In this document: piece after piece, positions 1 through 9,560 of the stretch
Position numbering within the stretch: the first letter of the stretch is position 1
Layout of the letters: every line of letters starts with the position of its first letter
Assembly (NCBI GenBank): GCA_019009955.1
Contig: CM032230.1
Span: 6,726,501-6,790,500, forward strand
Direction: 5' to 3'
Source: Riptortus pedestris
Lineage: Eukaryota > Arthropoda > Insecta > Hemiptera > Alydidae
DNA length: 64,000 bases
Translations under genes and position numbers: made by a program
The notes under the pieces: model-generated
Told to the model about the DNA's origin: nothing
Databases searched by the model: none
Seen by the model: the letters and a program-made list of their open reading frames with translations, nothing else

Positions 1-108
1 TCCCTGAAGCTATTGAGATCGGACTCGTGACGTGATTTTCGAAGTTGTTCTTCAAATGTCCATCGATCCTACCCAGAAGGTGACGAAAATGAGGTCCGAT
101 CAAAACTG

Positions 109-173
<65 letters not shown>

Positions 174-318
174 CTGTTACCGCTCTAGCGGTCGTAATTA
201 TTGATTAATCGTTACCAAACCCGATATTTAGTTATTATATGTAAAAAGAAAGATCAAGTTCGTTAACGGCTGAAATCGGGTCAGGAGGGGGAGGATTTTA
301 AAGACCAAGGGGTTTAGA
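1..318 (+). mobile_element. HINE family A copy, truncated at both sides
   Basis: This is a copy of the dominant Helentron-like non-autonomous element. It opens inside the 5' palindrome (CCCTGAAGCTATTGAG), then shows the CCATCGATCCTACC block, a (TA)n tract at 112-169, the GTTACCGCTCTAGCGGTCG block, and GTTCGTTAACGGCTGAAATC before the G-rich GGGGTTTAGAGG. At about 318 it stops abruptly against rDNA spacer, so its 3' half is missing. The join marks the left boundary of the rDNA island. Confidence 0.8.
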
Positions 319-945
319 GGCATGTGGCCTTTCCCGGGCGCTATAAAAATCTTTGCCTTGTTCCCGGCCTCCGAACGGGGAGCGGTGTTCGGTGTCTCGT
401 AGTAGAAGTTGCGTTCGGGCAAACGCCCGAACCGAATTTGATCAGGGCTCCAGGCTCGTCTTGCAGAGAGCCCGGGAGTTGGCGGCAGGCCCGGCTAGAG
501 CCTCCGTCGGTCGTGGCTTGTCTCATCTCTGCACCGGGTCTACGGCGTGTGTCCTTTCCCCGGTGCTGTTTAAATCTTCGCCTTGTTCCCGGCATCCAAG
601 CGGGGAGCGGTGGTCGGGGTCTCGTAGTACATGTTGCGTTCGGGCGAACGCCCTAACCGAATTTGGCCAGGGCTCTCGGCTCGTCTTGCAGAGAGCCCGG
701 GAGTTGGCGGCAGGCCCGGCTAGAGACTCTGTCGGTCGTGGCTTGTCTCATCTCTGCACCGTGTCTACGGCGAGTGTCCTTTCCCCGGTGCTGTTAAAAG
801 CTTCGCCTTGTTCCCGGCTTCCGAGCGGTGAGCGGTGGTCGGCGTCTCGTACTACAAGTTGTGTTCGGGCAAACGCCCGAACCGAATTTGGCCAGTGCTC
901 TCAGCTCGTCTTGCAGAGAGCCCGGGAGTTGGTGGCAGGCTCCCG
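319..945 (+). repeat. rDNA intergenic-spacer subrepeats, 225-bp period, about 2.8 copies
   Basis: The phrase CCTTTCCC...GCCTTGTTCCCGGC recurs at 328, 553 and 778, an exact 225-bp period, with high identity between units. The third unit decays after about 945. Each unit carries GAGAGCCCGGGAGTTGG and a GTCTACGGCGTGTGTCC motif that reappears downstream of the 28S end (4470-4600). That match supports reading this as rDNA intergenic spacer. GC content is far above the rest of the window, and the long open frames here follow from GC richness, not coding. Confidence 0.75.
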
Positions 946-1375
946 TCGTGATTCTATTTCCTGCGAGAGTCCATCCGACTTTCGTGCCCGGTGGAGCGGT
1001 GCTACGAGTGTCTCCTGGCGAGGGTCTCGTCCTCGGTGGTACTCTTACTCGACGGTACGCAAGCTCCCCCGTGATGGAGATGCATATATACCACAGCATA
1101 GCCGCGAGGCGCGTAAAGCGTCTTCAGTGCGGCGACCAGTGCTCGCTCGCCCCGCCGGTCTCTCATGTCACCCGCCTAGACCACACGAGTCGCGGCAGGA
1201 CTAAGACCGCGCGTCGCGGCGGCGGGTTCCGTTCAGTTTGGCTCCGACGAACCGTAAGCAATACCCTTAGAGGGTCATTCGCCCGTTAGTCTCGCACACC
1301 GAGAGAGAGCCGCTCCACCGTCGGCCTCAGGGCTTAGAGGCGAAGACGCCTGTGCACGAGGTATAGGCCGGAGCC
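946..1375 (+). promoter_or_regulatory. rDNA spacer/external transcribed spacer with possible Pol I start region
   Basis: This is GC-rich sequence between the spacer subrepeats and the 18S fragment, so by position it should hold the Pol I promoter and 5' ETS. A TGCATATATACC motif at 1080-1091 resembles the TATA-like initiator of some arthropod rDNA promoters. No start site can be proven. The usual 18S start (a TACCTGGTTGATCC-type sequence) is absent before the recognisable 18S begins, so the ETS is joined to internal 18S or the 18S 5' end has been deleted. Confidence 0.4.
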
Positions 1376-1682
1376 ATATCCTTCAAATGTCTGACTGATC
1401 AGCTGTCGATGGTAGACTCTGTGTCTACCATGGCGCTCGCGGGGGACAGGGAATCAGGGTTTGATTCCGGAGAGGGAGCCTGAGAAACGGCTACCTCATC
1501 CAAGGAAGGCAGCAGGCACGCAAATTACCCACTCCCGGCACGGGGAGGTAGTGACAAAAAATAACGATACGGGACCTATCCGGGGCCTTGTAATCGGAAT
1601 GAGAACACCCTAAATCCTTTAACGAGGATCTATTGGAGGGCAAGTCCGGTGCCAGCAGCCGCGGTAATTCCGGCTCCAATAT
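1376..1682 (+). rRNA. 18S rRNA internal fragment (530-loop region), broken at both ends
   Basis: The segment matches universally conserved small-subunit rRNA. It contains TTCAAATGTCTG, CTGTCGATGGTAGACTCTG, GAGAGGGAGCCTGAGAAACG, CAAATTACCCACTCCCG, CTTTAACGAGGATCTATTGG and the 530-loop GTGCCAGCAGCCGCGGTAA. Only about 300 nt of roughly 1.9 kb are present. The 5' 300 nt or so are missing, and the fragment stops at CGGCTCCAATA, where R2 coding sequence begins in the same orientation. It cannot make functional rRNA. Confidence 0.93.
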
Positions 1683-3437
1683 TTTGGCATATGCTGATAA
1701 CCTAGTGCTGTTTTCATCAACGCCTAATGGTATGAAGGCAATGCTCAGGGATATGGTCCAAGGGCTCAGTGATCTTGATTTGGATATTAATCCGGACAAG
1801 TCACGGGCACTTGTTCTACTGCCCGACGGCAAAAGGAAGTTGGTGAAAATGGACGCTGAGGCTAGATTTTCTGTCGAGAACGGGATCACTGGTACGGTCC
1901 AAGTTTGGGAAGTCTGGGACTACCTGGGGTTTAAGTTCGGTCCCTCGGGTGTAGTCATGGCTGATTTGGGTTACAACATCTCTTTGCGGAGGAGTGATAG
2001 GGTCCCTTGAAACCTCAGCAAAGGATGGAGATGGTTAGGATGTTCTTGTTGCCCAGTGTACTGCACCAGCTGGTTTTTGCTAAGCCGAATAGCCTGCTAC
2101 TCCGGAAGCTCGAATCAGGTGCGGGCCTATGTCCGCAAGTGGCAGCATCTGCCGTCCGACACGCCGAATGCCCTGCTCCATGCTCCCGTTTGACTTGGTG
2201 GTCCGGGGGTGTTCTGCCTGAGGGCTGTCGTTCCTGGGGGAGAGGCACGTCTCTGGGGTATTGGACTCCTTGGAGACCTTTGGTGTGGATGATGGTGTGA
2301 GACAGGAGCTGGGCGGGAGGATCCCCAGGGGTGTTATCGGACCTAATCCAATCCGGGAGGGGTTTTTAGGGCTCAGCTAGACTCACACAGTCATGGCCTG
2401 GAACTGGTACAATCGGGCAAGGTGCAAGTGTCCTCTGCCTGGATAGCCAGGGATGCGGAGGACCTCAGCGGGAAGGAGTACTCACAGTTTGTCCGGCTGT
2501 ATTCGGGTGCACTCCCGACCCGGGTGAGGCTGGGCTGTTAAGGGGAAGAAGAAACATCCAGGAAGTGGCCTGCCGGGGAGGATGTGCTTGACAGCAAGAG
2601 GTGGAACTTCAAACATGATGCCCTGGTGCGGTTCCTGGTCGCATCACTGGAGAAGCAGGATTTTGAGGTGGTTCAGGAGCCCACCCTCACGCGGGACGCG
2701 GTCATCAGAAGACCTGATCTGCTGCCCGTGAAGAATGATAAAGCGTGCGTTCCTCGATGGTGGTGCTCTCGGGGAGAGCTGACTTTAAGGCGGCAGATCA
2801 GGTGAAGATTAGGTGGTATGGGAGAGCATGGGAGTACGCGGCCGCGTCACGTAAGCTGAGTGCTCCAGCTGCTGAATGGAGGGTGATCCCGGTAACCCTC
2901 AGTGGAAAGGAGTTTGGTACAGTAAATCGGCGGAGAAGCTCAGGGCGCTGGGCATCCCAACTTGCGCCCTGAGCTGGATGACTCAGACGGTGATCCAAGA
3001 TCCCACATGTCTTTCAACAGCTGGAGACGAAGAATAGCGGCCGCGTGACGGCCGGGCAGCTGGGCGTCCCGGATGGCTGGGACTCTGCTGGAGGAGTTGG
3101 CCGAGGATGGATGAGCAACCAGAACTACGGAGGACAACGATGGACTAAATTTTTGTTTCGGAATATTGTAATCTAAATTTGGGTTGGAACTGGGGACACA
3201 AAAAATTACATACCCCTTAAGGGCATACCACTAGGGGTGTAGCGAGCCCCATGAAGTGACCCTTTACTCTTTTTGTTTCCAGGTGGACTTCTTTTTTTTT
3301 GTTTGATGATTGTAATTGAAGTATATTTATGATTTATTATTCTCATTTTTTTTCTTTGTATTTGAAGTATTTATTTTTTGTATTATTTCTTTTTTATCTT
3401 ACATTGTATTGTTGAAATTCGCAAATAAAGTAGTTAT
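1683..3437 (+). mobile_element. R2 non-LTR retrotransposon, 5'-deleted, in 28S target
   Basis: R2 elements insert site-specifically in 28S genes by target-primed reverse transcription. This copy keeps the RT palm from the YADD motif on, the thumb, the C-terminal endonuclease region and the 3' UTR. Its 3' end abuts TAGCCAAATGCCTCGTC at 3438, the standard R2 downstream target sequence. Its 5' side is fused to 18S at about 1680, not to upstream 28S, so the 5' end was lost by deletion. The 3' UTR (about 3140-3437) is T-rich around 3290-3415. Confidence 0.9.
1684..3090 (+). pseudogene. R2 reverse transcriptase/endonuclease, C-terminal half, frameshifted
   Basis: Frame 1684-2007 gives ILAYADNLVLFSSTP..., the RT catalytic motif region, with the second catalytic Asp replaced by Asn (YADN). 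After a stop at 2008 another frame continues with KPQQRMEMVRMFLLPSVLHQ (thumb). A third frame (2119-2290) gives YVRKWQHLPSDTPNALLHAP and LGGPGVFCLRAV, typical R2 C-terminal sequence. At 2584-2745 RWNFKHDALVRFL and RRPDLLPVKNDKACV match the restriction-like endonuclease region (R/KPD...K). Several frameshifts plus the altered catalytic site show that it is dead. Confidence 0.88.
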
Positions 3438-3755
3438 TAGCCAAATGCCTCGTCACCTAATTAGTGACAGGCATGAATTAACGAGATTCCCTCTACCCCT
3501 ACCTACTATCTAGCGAAACCATGGCCAAGGGACCGGGCTTGGAAGAATCAACGGGGAAAGAAGACCCTGTTGAGCTTGATCCTAGTCTGGTACTGTAAGG
3601 AGACATGAGAGGTGTAGCATAAGTGGGAGGACAGTGAAATCCCGCTAATTTCATAGTTTTCTTACTTGGTGAGGTGGAGGGCGTCAGTCGGTGCGTTATC
3701 GCTCCGGCGCAACGGTATTCTCGCGCCAAGGGTTGTCGCCGGCCGTTCGGACGCG
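3438..3755 (+). rRNA. 28S rRNA segment immediately downstream of the R2 site
   Basis: The sequence matches conserved large-subunit rRNA: TAGCCAAATGCCTCGTCACC, AACGAGATTCCCTCTACCCC, CTACTATCTAGCGAAACC, GAAAGAAGACCCTGTTGAGC and GACATGAGAGGTGTAGCATA, followed by a divergent expansion segment. Some normally invariant positions differ (for example ACCATGGCCAAGGGACC), suggesting relaxed selection. After about 3755 the expected GGGAGTTTGGCTGGGGCGG block does not follow. Confidence 0.92.
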
Positions 3756-3775
3756 CCGAGGCCCGGGGCGGTCCG

Positions 3776-4165
3776 CTTCACGGACTACCATCCGAGGGAT
3801 AAGGCCTAAACGCCTCTAAGTCCGAATCCCGACTAAAAGCGATGATATAACGATGGGTCCGGTGAGTCGAGAGGCTCGAAGCAATGTGACTCTATTAGGC
3901 AGTCGGTACTCGTGCCGGCCATCGCTCGAGCCCGTTGGCCGGGACGCTCTTGTGCGGCTTTCCGCCTGTATATTCCGGACGGTTTGCCCAGTGTTTCGGC
4001 GTAACATGGTTCAACCCCCTTGAAGGGGGAGTTCGATGTCGAGACCTTGAACTGTCTGTAGACGACTACTACTATCGGGCAGGGTGCTGTACTCGGGAGA
4101 GTAGTTGCCACGCTGCCATCTGTAGAGACTCGGCCCATGCCCATGGGAATTTGCCTCGGTTTACC
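3776..4165 (+). rRNA. 28S rRNA 3'-terminal segment
   Basis: CTACCATCCGAGGGATAAGG, CCTAAACGCCTCTAAGTC, TGTCTGTAGACGACTAC and AGGGTGCTGTACTCGGGAG mark the 3' end domain of 28S. The exact 3' terminus is uncertain, about 4145-4165. The roughly 0.7-kb central block that normally lies between this and the previous segment (peptidyl-transferase region and the AGTACGAGAGGAACC sarcin-ricin loop) is not present, so this 28S has an internal deletion. Confidence 0.85.
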
Positions 4166-4720
4166 GTGAGGCAACTACCCGCTGCGACTTTATAAAGCCG
4201 CAGCTCGCTTCGGCTTGGAGTGAGCCCGGCTTGGCGGTACGGGAGCTGCGAGTTGTAGTCGCGCTTTTTAAGTGATGGCTGCAAGATTCTCTTTGCCTTT
4301 ATGTATGTTCTCTTTTTTTCCCCTTTCACGTTCCTCAGGGGTATACGGAGTGTGCCCTGAGTCGGCGTGCAGTCGTACTGCCCCAGATCGGCGGCCACTG
4401 AGATCCGTCACGCAGGAGGACAGAGGCTCCCTTACAATAATCTTTTTTTTTCCTTCTAAGTCCAGACCGGGGTATACGGCGTGTGCCTTCCGAGTTATAC
4501 ACCGTCTTTCGACTCCTTTATCAATAGTCTTGTGCCAATCGCCCCCCCCCCCTTCAAGTCCGAACAGGGGTCTACGGGATGTTTTACAGTCAAAAAACGG
4601 TTTTGAAACATTAAATATTTTATCTGTAAATAATGAGTGGTGTCTCCCGTTAACCATTTTGTCATTTATAGATTTTAGAAGTGTTATTTTAAATAATAAA
4701 GAGATTTTCTTTTAATTATG
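4166..4720 (+). other. rDNA downstream spacer with hairpin and T-tracts
   Basis: Directly after 28S lies a hairpin (CCGCAGCTCGC at 4198 pairing with GGGAGCTGCGAG at 4244). T-rich tracts at 4311 and 4443 follow, which could act in Pol I termination. GGGGTATACGGAGTGTGCC (4338), GGGGTATACGGCGTGTGCC (4470) and GGGGTCTACGGGATG (4566) are degenerate repeats related to the GTCTACGGCGTGTGTCC motif of the upstream spacer units. From about 4600 the sequence becomes AT-rich non-rDNA. Confidence 0.6.
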
Positions 4721-4924
4721 GTTAGTAATCATCTTTAAAGGTGTTGCCCCCCCCCCGAAAATCTATAAATACAAGAAAAAGCTGCTGTTAAGATAAACCG
4801 TAATAGGATAAAACATCTCAATCTCAACAAAACGCGCCTTCCATAAAAATATTATCCTTCATACAATTAATGTTGTAGGTTTTAAAGTATATATATTGAG
4901 CGCGTCAGAGGCGGGGAATCATAA

Positions 4925-5057
4925 TTAGCAGATTTCCCTTAGGGGAAATCAGCTATTGAGGTTGTACTCATGACGGAATTTTCGACATTTTTCTTCAAAT
5001 GTCCATCGATCCTACCTTGAGATGACGAAAATGAGATCCGTTCAAAACTGTATATAT

Positions 5058-5092
<35 letters not shown>

Positions 5093-5581
5093 TATACGTA
5101 TATTTGTCTGTTACCGCTCTAGCGGTCGCAATTTTTGTTTGATCGTTACCAAACTCGATATTTAGTCATTTTATGTAAAAGGAAAGATCAAGTTCGTTAA
5201 CGGCTGAAATCGGACTAGTGGGAGTGGGGGTTCAGAGGATAGGATTTTCGAAAATTCGAAATATCTCCGTTACAATACGTCGGAGCGACATATTGTACAG
5301 AATCAATCTTTTTGCACATTAATTTTACTATAAATATTATTATATACATTTATTCTCTATCTCCATCATTAACCGAGATATTTTCATTTGTATTGTGTGC
5401 GTGGTCGGCAGGACCCCGCCATGTTCCGGACTTTCCGCCAAGAGCTCTGGTGGCCGTTTCCGGAACTATTCGTCCCTCGTGAATAGGTTTAGAGATCCCT
5501 TCCTAATACAGCTGTTATTGGGCAGATTCTCTACTGTAAAACTTCACGTGGGGTGCTTAGTTTACGCATCCCCTGCGTGAC
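4925..5581 (+). mobile_element. HINE family A, short form, nearly complete
   Basis: It starts TTAGCAGATTTCCCTTAGGG, has the CCATCGATCCTACC block and (TA)n at 5051-5098. It continues through CCGCTCTAGCGGTCGC and GTTCGTTAACGGCTGAAATC and ends ACTTCACGTGGGG...CATCCCCTGCGTGACGGA before a T run. The subterminal inverted repeat is damaged here (GTGGGGTGCTTAG). It lies inside family D. Confidence 0.85.
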
Positions 5582-5640
5582 GGATTTTTTTATTTTTTGG
5601 TTCATTGGTTAAATTTTCAACATTCTCTATTAGGATTAAT

Positions 5641-6241
5641 TTCAGCAGATTTCCCTTGAGCAAAATCAGCTATTGAACTATTGAGGCGAACTCATGACGC
5701 GAGTTTTGAAAATATTTCTCAAATGTCCATCGATCCTACCCTTGAGATGACGAAAATGAGATCCGTTCAATGTTATATATGTTAACGCTCTAGCGGACGC
5801 AATTTTTGTTTGATCGTTACCAAACTTCATATTTAATCGTTTTATGTAAAAAGAAAGATCAAGTTCGTTAATGGCTGAAATCGGACCAGTGGGAGGGGGG
5901 TTTAGAGGGGGGGATTTTTGAAAATTCGAAATATCTCCTTTATTATGCGTCGGATCGAAATATTTTATAGAATCAATCTTATTGCAAATTGGATTTTCTA
6001 TAAATATTGCTCTATACATTTATTCTGTATCTTAAATATTAACCGAGATATTTCCATTTGTATTGTGTGTGTGGTCGGCAGTTATCAGCTAGTTCGGGAC
6101 ATTTCCGCCGAGAGCTAGTGCGGCCGTTTCCGTAACTACTTGTCCTCATTCACTACTACTGTTATTATTAGGCAGATTTCTCTATTGTATAACTTCACGT
6201 GGGAAATCTGCTTAGTTTACGCAGCTCCTGCGTGACGGACT
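5641..6241 (+). mobile_element. HINE family A, short form
   Basis: It starts CAGCAGATTTCCCTTGAGC and ends GCAGCTCCTGCGTGACGGAC. The (TA)n tract has shrunk to a few bases at 5773, showing that the microsatellite length varies between copies. The block GTGGGAAATCTGCTTAG (6202-6218) is the inverted match of the 5' terminus. Confidence 0.87.
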
Positions 6242-7473
6242 TTTTAATATCCTGGCCGAATTACTGAATGCAATGTAGCTGTGTCCTATGCTAGCGATTG
6301 ATTCATGGAGTTGTCAAGTAGATTTGTATATCTCCTTACGGGATAACTATTGGACAAGGATCTGTTTCTGTACAGTGTTATTGATCAATCAATAAACGTT
6401 TTCAACCGGTTTGAAGTGCAAACGAATGATAAAATCCGAATGAACCCACAAATTGAAGCTATTTTGAAATTAATGAATTTAGCTGTGAAGATAAAGGAAA
6501 AATAACTTAATGGAATAAATTACCCTAATCAGCACATAATGCGCCTTTGCTAAAATTATTATCCTTCTTATCGGTTGTATACGTTCAATATTTTTTAAAA
6601 TAATAAACGAGTTAGTGCGGGAGAAATCATAATATTTCTTTAATTTATTGGTTACATTTTGAAAATTCTTTAATAGGACAGATTTTTTAAACCCCTCTCT
6701 TGTGACAACAATGAGTGCAATTCTGTTGCTGAATTCAATTTAGTTATATCTTATTGGCGAATGATTCATTGAGTTGTCAAGTACATTGTACATTTGCCAA
6801 TTATTGGACAAGGAACTATTTTTACTTTTAGTGCACGAGGTAGAAAAAAATTATAACAACCGCTCCAAAATTAAAATAATGCTTTATATTGTAATTTAAT
6901 GATAAAATAAATAAAACACATAAAACGCTCTATAAAAAGCGATAACAAAAATCAAATAAAAACTCTGTTAATTATGTTCGTTAGCAGTAGACACGTGCAC
7001 ACACAACAGGAAGAATACACACTAACTAAGAGGTAACTTTCAGGTTACTCGCAGTGTACCCACTTAATAATTACATTAATTTTAGTTTTAGATTGTCATT
7101 TGCCGAGCAATACTGTGCCCAATGACCCCAACATGGGATAGAATTTATGTCGTGTATTGTATCATTCAAGAAAAAAAGAAGATGAAAAAAATTGCACTAT
7201 TTACCTGACGAAAAATGAATGACCTAATTCACGAAAACATTAATAATAAGAGAAGAGATTGATATAAATTGTATAATTAAATTAACAAATTATGAAATGG
7301 TTACCATGTGATGGTTACCTTGTGAATTTAGTAAATAGGGGAAGGAGGAAAAGACAATTTAAATGGCTGCAATTGCAATAAGTATAAAATTTTAATATAT
7401 CTTTTATTCATAGTATTTATAAACGACCACTTTTCTCTGCTAAGGCTAATTGGAAATTCATTTGATACATTTT

Positions 7474-7595
7474 AGTAGGTTTCCCTTAAAGGAAATCAGC
7501 TATTGAGGTAGTACTTATGGCGGGATTTTCAACATTTTTCTTCAAATGTCCATCGATCCTACTTCGTACATGACGAAAAATGAGGTCCGTTCAAA

Positions 7596-7655
<60 letters not shown>

Positions 7656-8091
7656 CTGTTACCACTTTAGCGGTCGCAATTTTTGTGTGATCCTTACCAA
7701 ACTCGAAATTTAGTCGTTTTATGTAAAAAGAAAGATAAAGTTCGTTAACGGCTGTTATCAGACCAGTGGGGGGGGGAGTTTAATGGGAGAGAATTTTGAA
7801 AATTCAAAATATCTCCGGTACTATACGTCGGATCGAAGAAGTGTATAGAATCAATCTTATTGTAAATTCAATGGTCATAAATATTGTTATTTACATTTAT
7901 TCTCTATCTTGAATATTAATTGAGATATTTGTATTTTTACTAAATCTGAGTGGCTAACGGAAGAGAATGACTTCCCGCCAAAAGCTAGTACGGCCGTTTC
8001 CTTACCTGCTCGGCTCTTGTGAAATTTCTCTATTGTATAACTTCACGTGGGAAATCTGCTTAGTTTACGCAGCCCCTGCGTGAGGGACTTT
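7474..8091 (+). mobile_element. HINE family A, short form with long (TA)n
   Basis: It starts TAGTAGGTTTCCCTTAAAGG, carries (TA)n at 7599-7653, and ends GCAGCCCCTGCGTGAGGGAC. The 3' internal module (AATCTGAGTGGCTAACGG) belongs to a variant also seen at 46411. It is inserted next to a family D unit whose tail reads CGACCACTTTTCTCTGC. Confidence 0.87.
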
Positions 8092-8151
8092 TATTTAGTT
8101 CGGTTGTGTCTTTTGTGCCAAATAAAATCGTTAACACTCTAGCGGCCGCAA

Positions 8152-9192
8152 TTAGCAGATTTCCCTTAAGGGAAATCAGCTATTGAGGTCGTACTCATGA
8201 CGCGATTTTCGAAAGATTTCTTCAAATGTCCATCGATCCTATCCAGGAGATGACGATAATGAGGTCCGTTCAAAACTATATATATATATTATATATATAT
8301 TTGTCTGTTAACGCTCTAGAGGTCGCAATTTTCCGTTTAATCGTCACCAAACTCGATATTTTAATCGTTTTCATGTAAAAAGACAGATCAAGTTCGTTAA
8401 TGGCTGAAATCGGACCAGAGGAGGGGGGGGGGTTTTAGAAGAGGAATTTCAAAAATTCCAAATATCTCCGTTATTATGCATTCGGATCGTAAGGGGGGGG
8501 GGGGGGGTTTGGGGTTTATAACCAATCTTATATTGCAAATTAAATTTACTATAAATATGGGTTTCGTAAGTTTATTCTCTATCTTGAAATATTAACAACC
8601 GTAGATATTTGCATTTTTCACCCAGTTTTCAGCAAACCGCCACTTCTACTCATGTTACAGTAAATCATTACTCATACTCTTTACATAATTAAATCACATT
8701 ATTGGAGGGTGTGGTGGAGTTTAAATACCAAAAATTGGTATTCCGAGACCTTTAAATTATATAATATATACGAGAATACATGCAAATATGCCCTGGTGAC
8801 CCCCCCCCCACCCTCATCTCCCCCTCCCCACCCCCCCCCCCACCCCTTGCAGGTGACCCCCCCCCCACCCCCCTCGAACCCCCCCTTCCCCCTCCCATCT
8901 AAAGTTGTGGTATTGATTCCAGATAACAATTAGTATTCTCCCTCATTAATAGGTTACATAACTAGAGGTTTAGTAACTTTTTTCTCAATAAAACTACTGG
9001 GTTATATTCTGATTATATTTTCAGTAATTGTTTTTTCTTTCCCCGTGTGTAACCGGGCCGACCGCGTTTTTGTTTACGATTTCTAACCTAACGCTTCCTG
9101 TCGGCAGGTTATTGAAATTGGAAGAAACATTTCTATATTTATCTAATACTAAACTTCACGAGGGATATCTGCTTAGATTACGCAGCCCAAGT
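8152..9192 (+). mobile_element. HINE family A, long form, 3' end recombined
   Basis: It starts TTAGCAGATTTCCCTTAAGG and has a short (TA)n near 8280. It then carries the long-form module (TTTTCAGCAAACCGCCACTT, poly-C/G stretches at 8494-8508 and 8809-8885, CTTCCTGTCGGCAGGTTATTG) found in the copies at 31650 and 53104. Its 3' end (AACTTCACGAGGGATATCTG) breaks off at 9192 into the G-rich middle of another family A copy, as expected from recombination at the poly-G tract. Confidence 0.75.
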
Positions 9193-9560
9193 GGGGGAGG
9201 GAGTGGGGGGGGGGGGGTTTAGAGGGGGGATTTTTGAAAATTCAAAATATCTCCGTTATTATGTGTCGAATCAACAATTCGTATAGAATGAATCTTATTG
9301 CAAATTACATTTACTATAAATATTGTTCTATACATTTATTCTGTATTTTGAATATTAACCGAGATATTTGCATTTCTATTCAGCGTGTGGTCAGCAAGAG
9401 TCGGCCGAGAGCTCTGGTGGCCGTTTCCGTAACTATTCGTCCCTCGTGTATAGGTTTAGAAGTTACTTACTACTACAGTTGTTATTAGGTAGATTTCTCT
9501 ATTGTAAAACTTCATGTGGAAAATCTGCTTAGTTTACGCAGCCCCTGCGTGACGGACTTT
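9193..9560 (+). mobile_element. HINE family A, 3' half
   Basis: The segment runs from the poly-G/GGTTTAGAGGGGGGATTTTTG block through ATATCTCCGTTATTATG, a short-form 3' module (GTGTGGTCAGCAAGAG) and AAATCTGCTTAGTTTACGC to GCAGCCCCTGCGTGACGGAC. It directly continues the preceding long-form copy, joined inside a G run. Confidence 0.82.

Noticed and set aside
324..1289. Several overlapping open frames of 84-283 codons
   Set aside because: They lie in GC-rich rDNA spacer subrepeats. The same peptide recurs every 75 residues because of the 225-bp period, with no domain.
8809..8890. Poly-proline coding sequence
   Set aside because: The C-rich stretch is an expanded low-complexity part of the HINE long-form module, seen also at 60641 and 60797.
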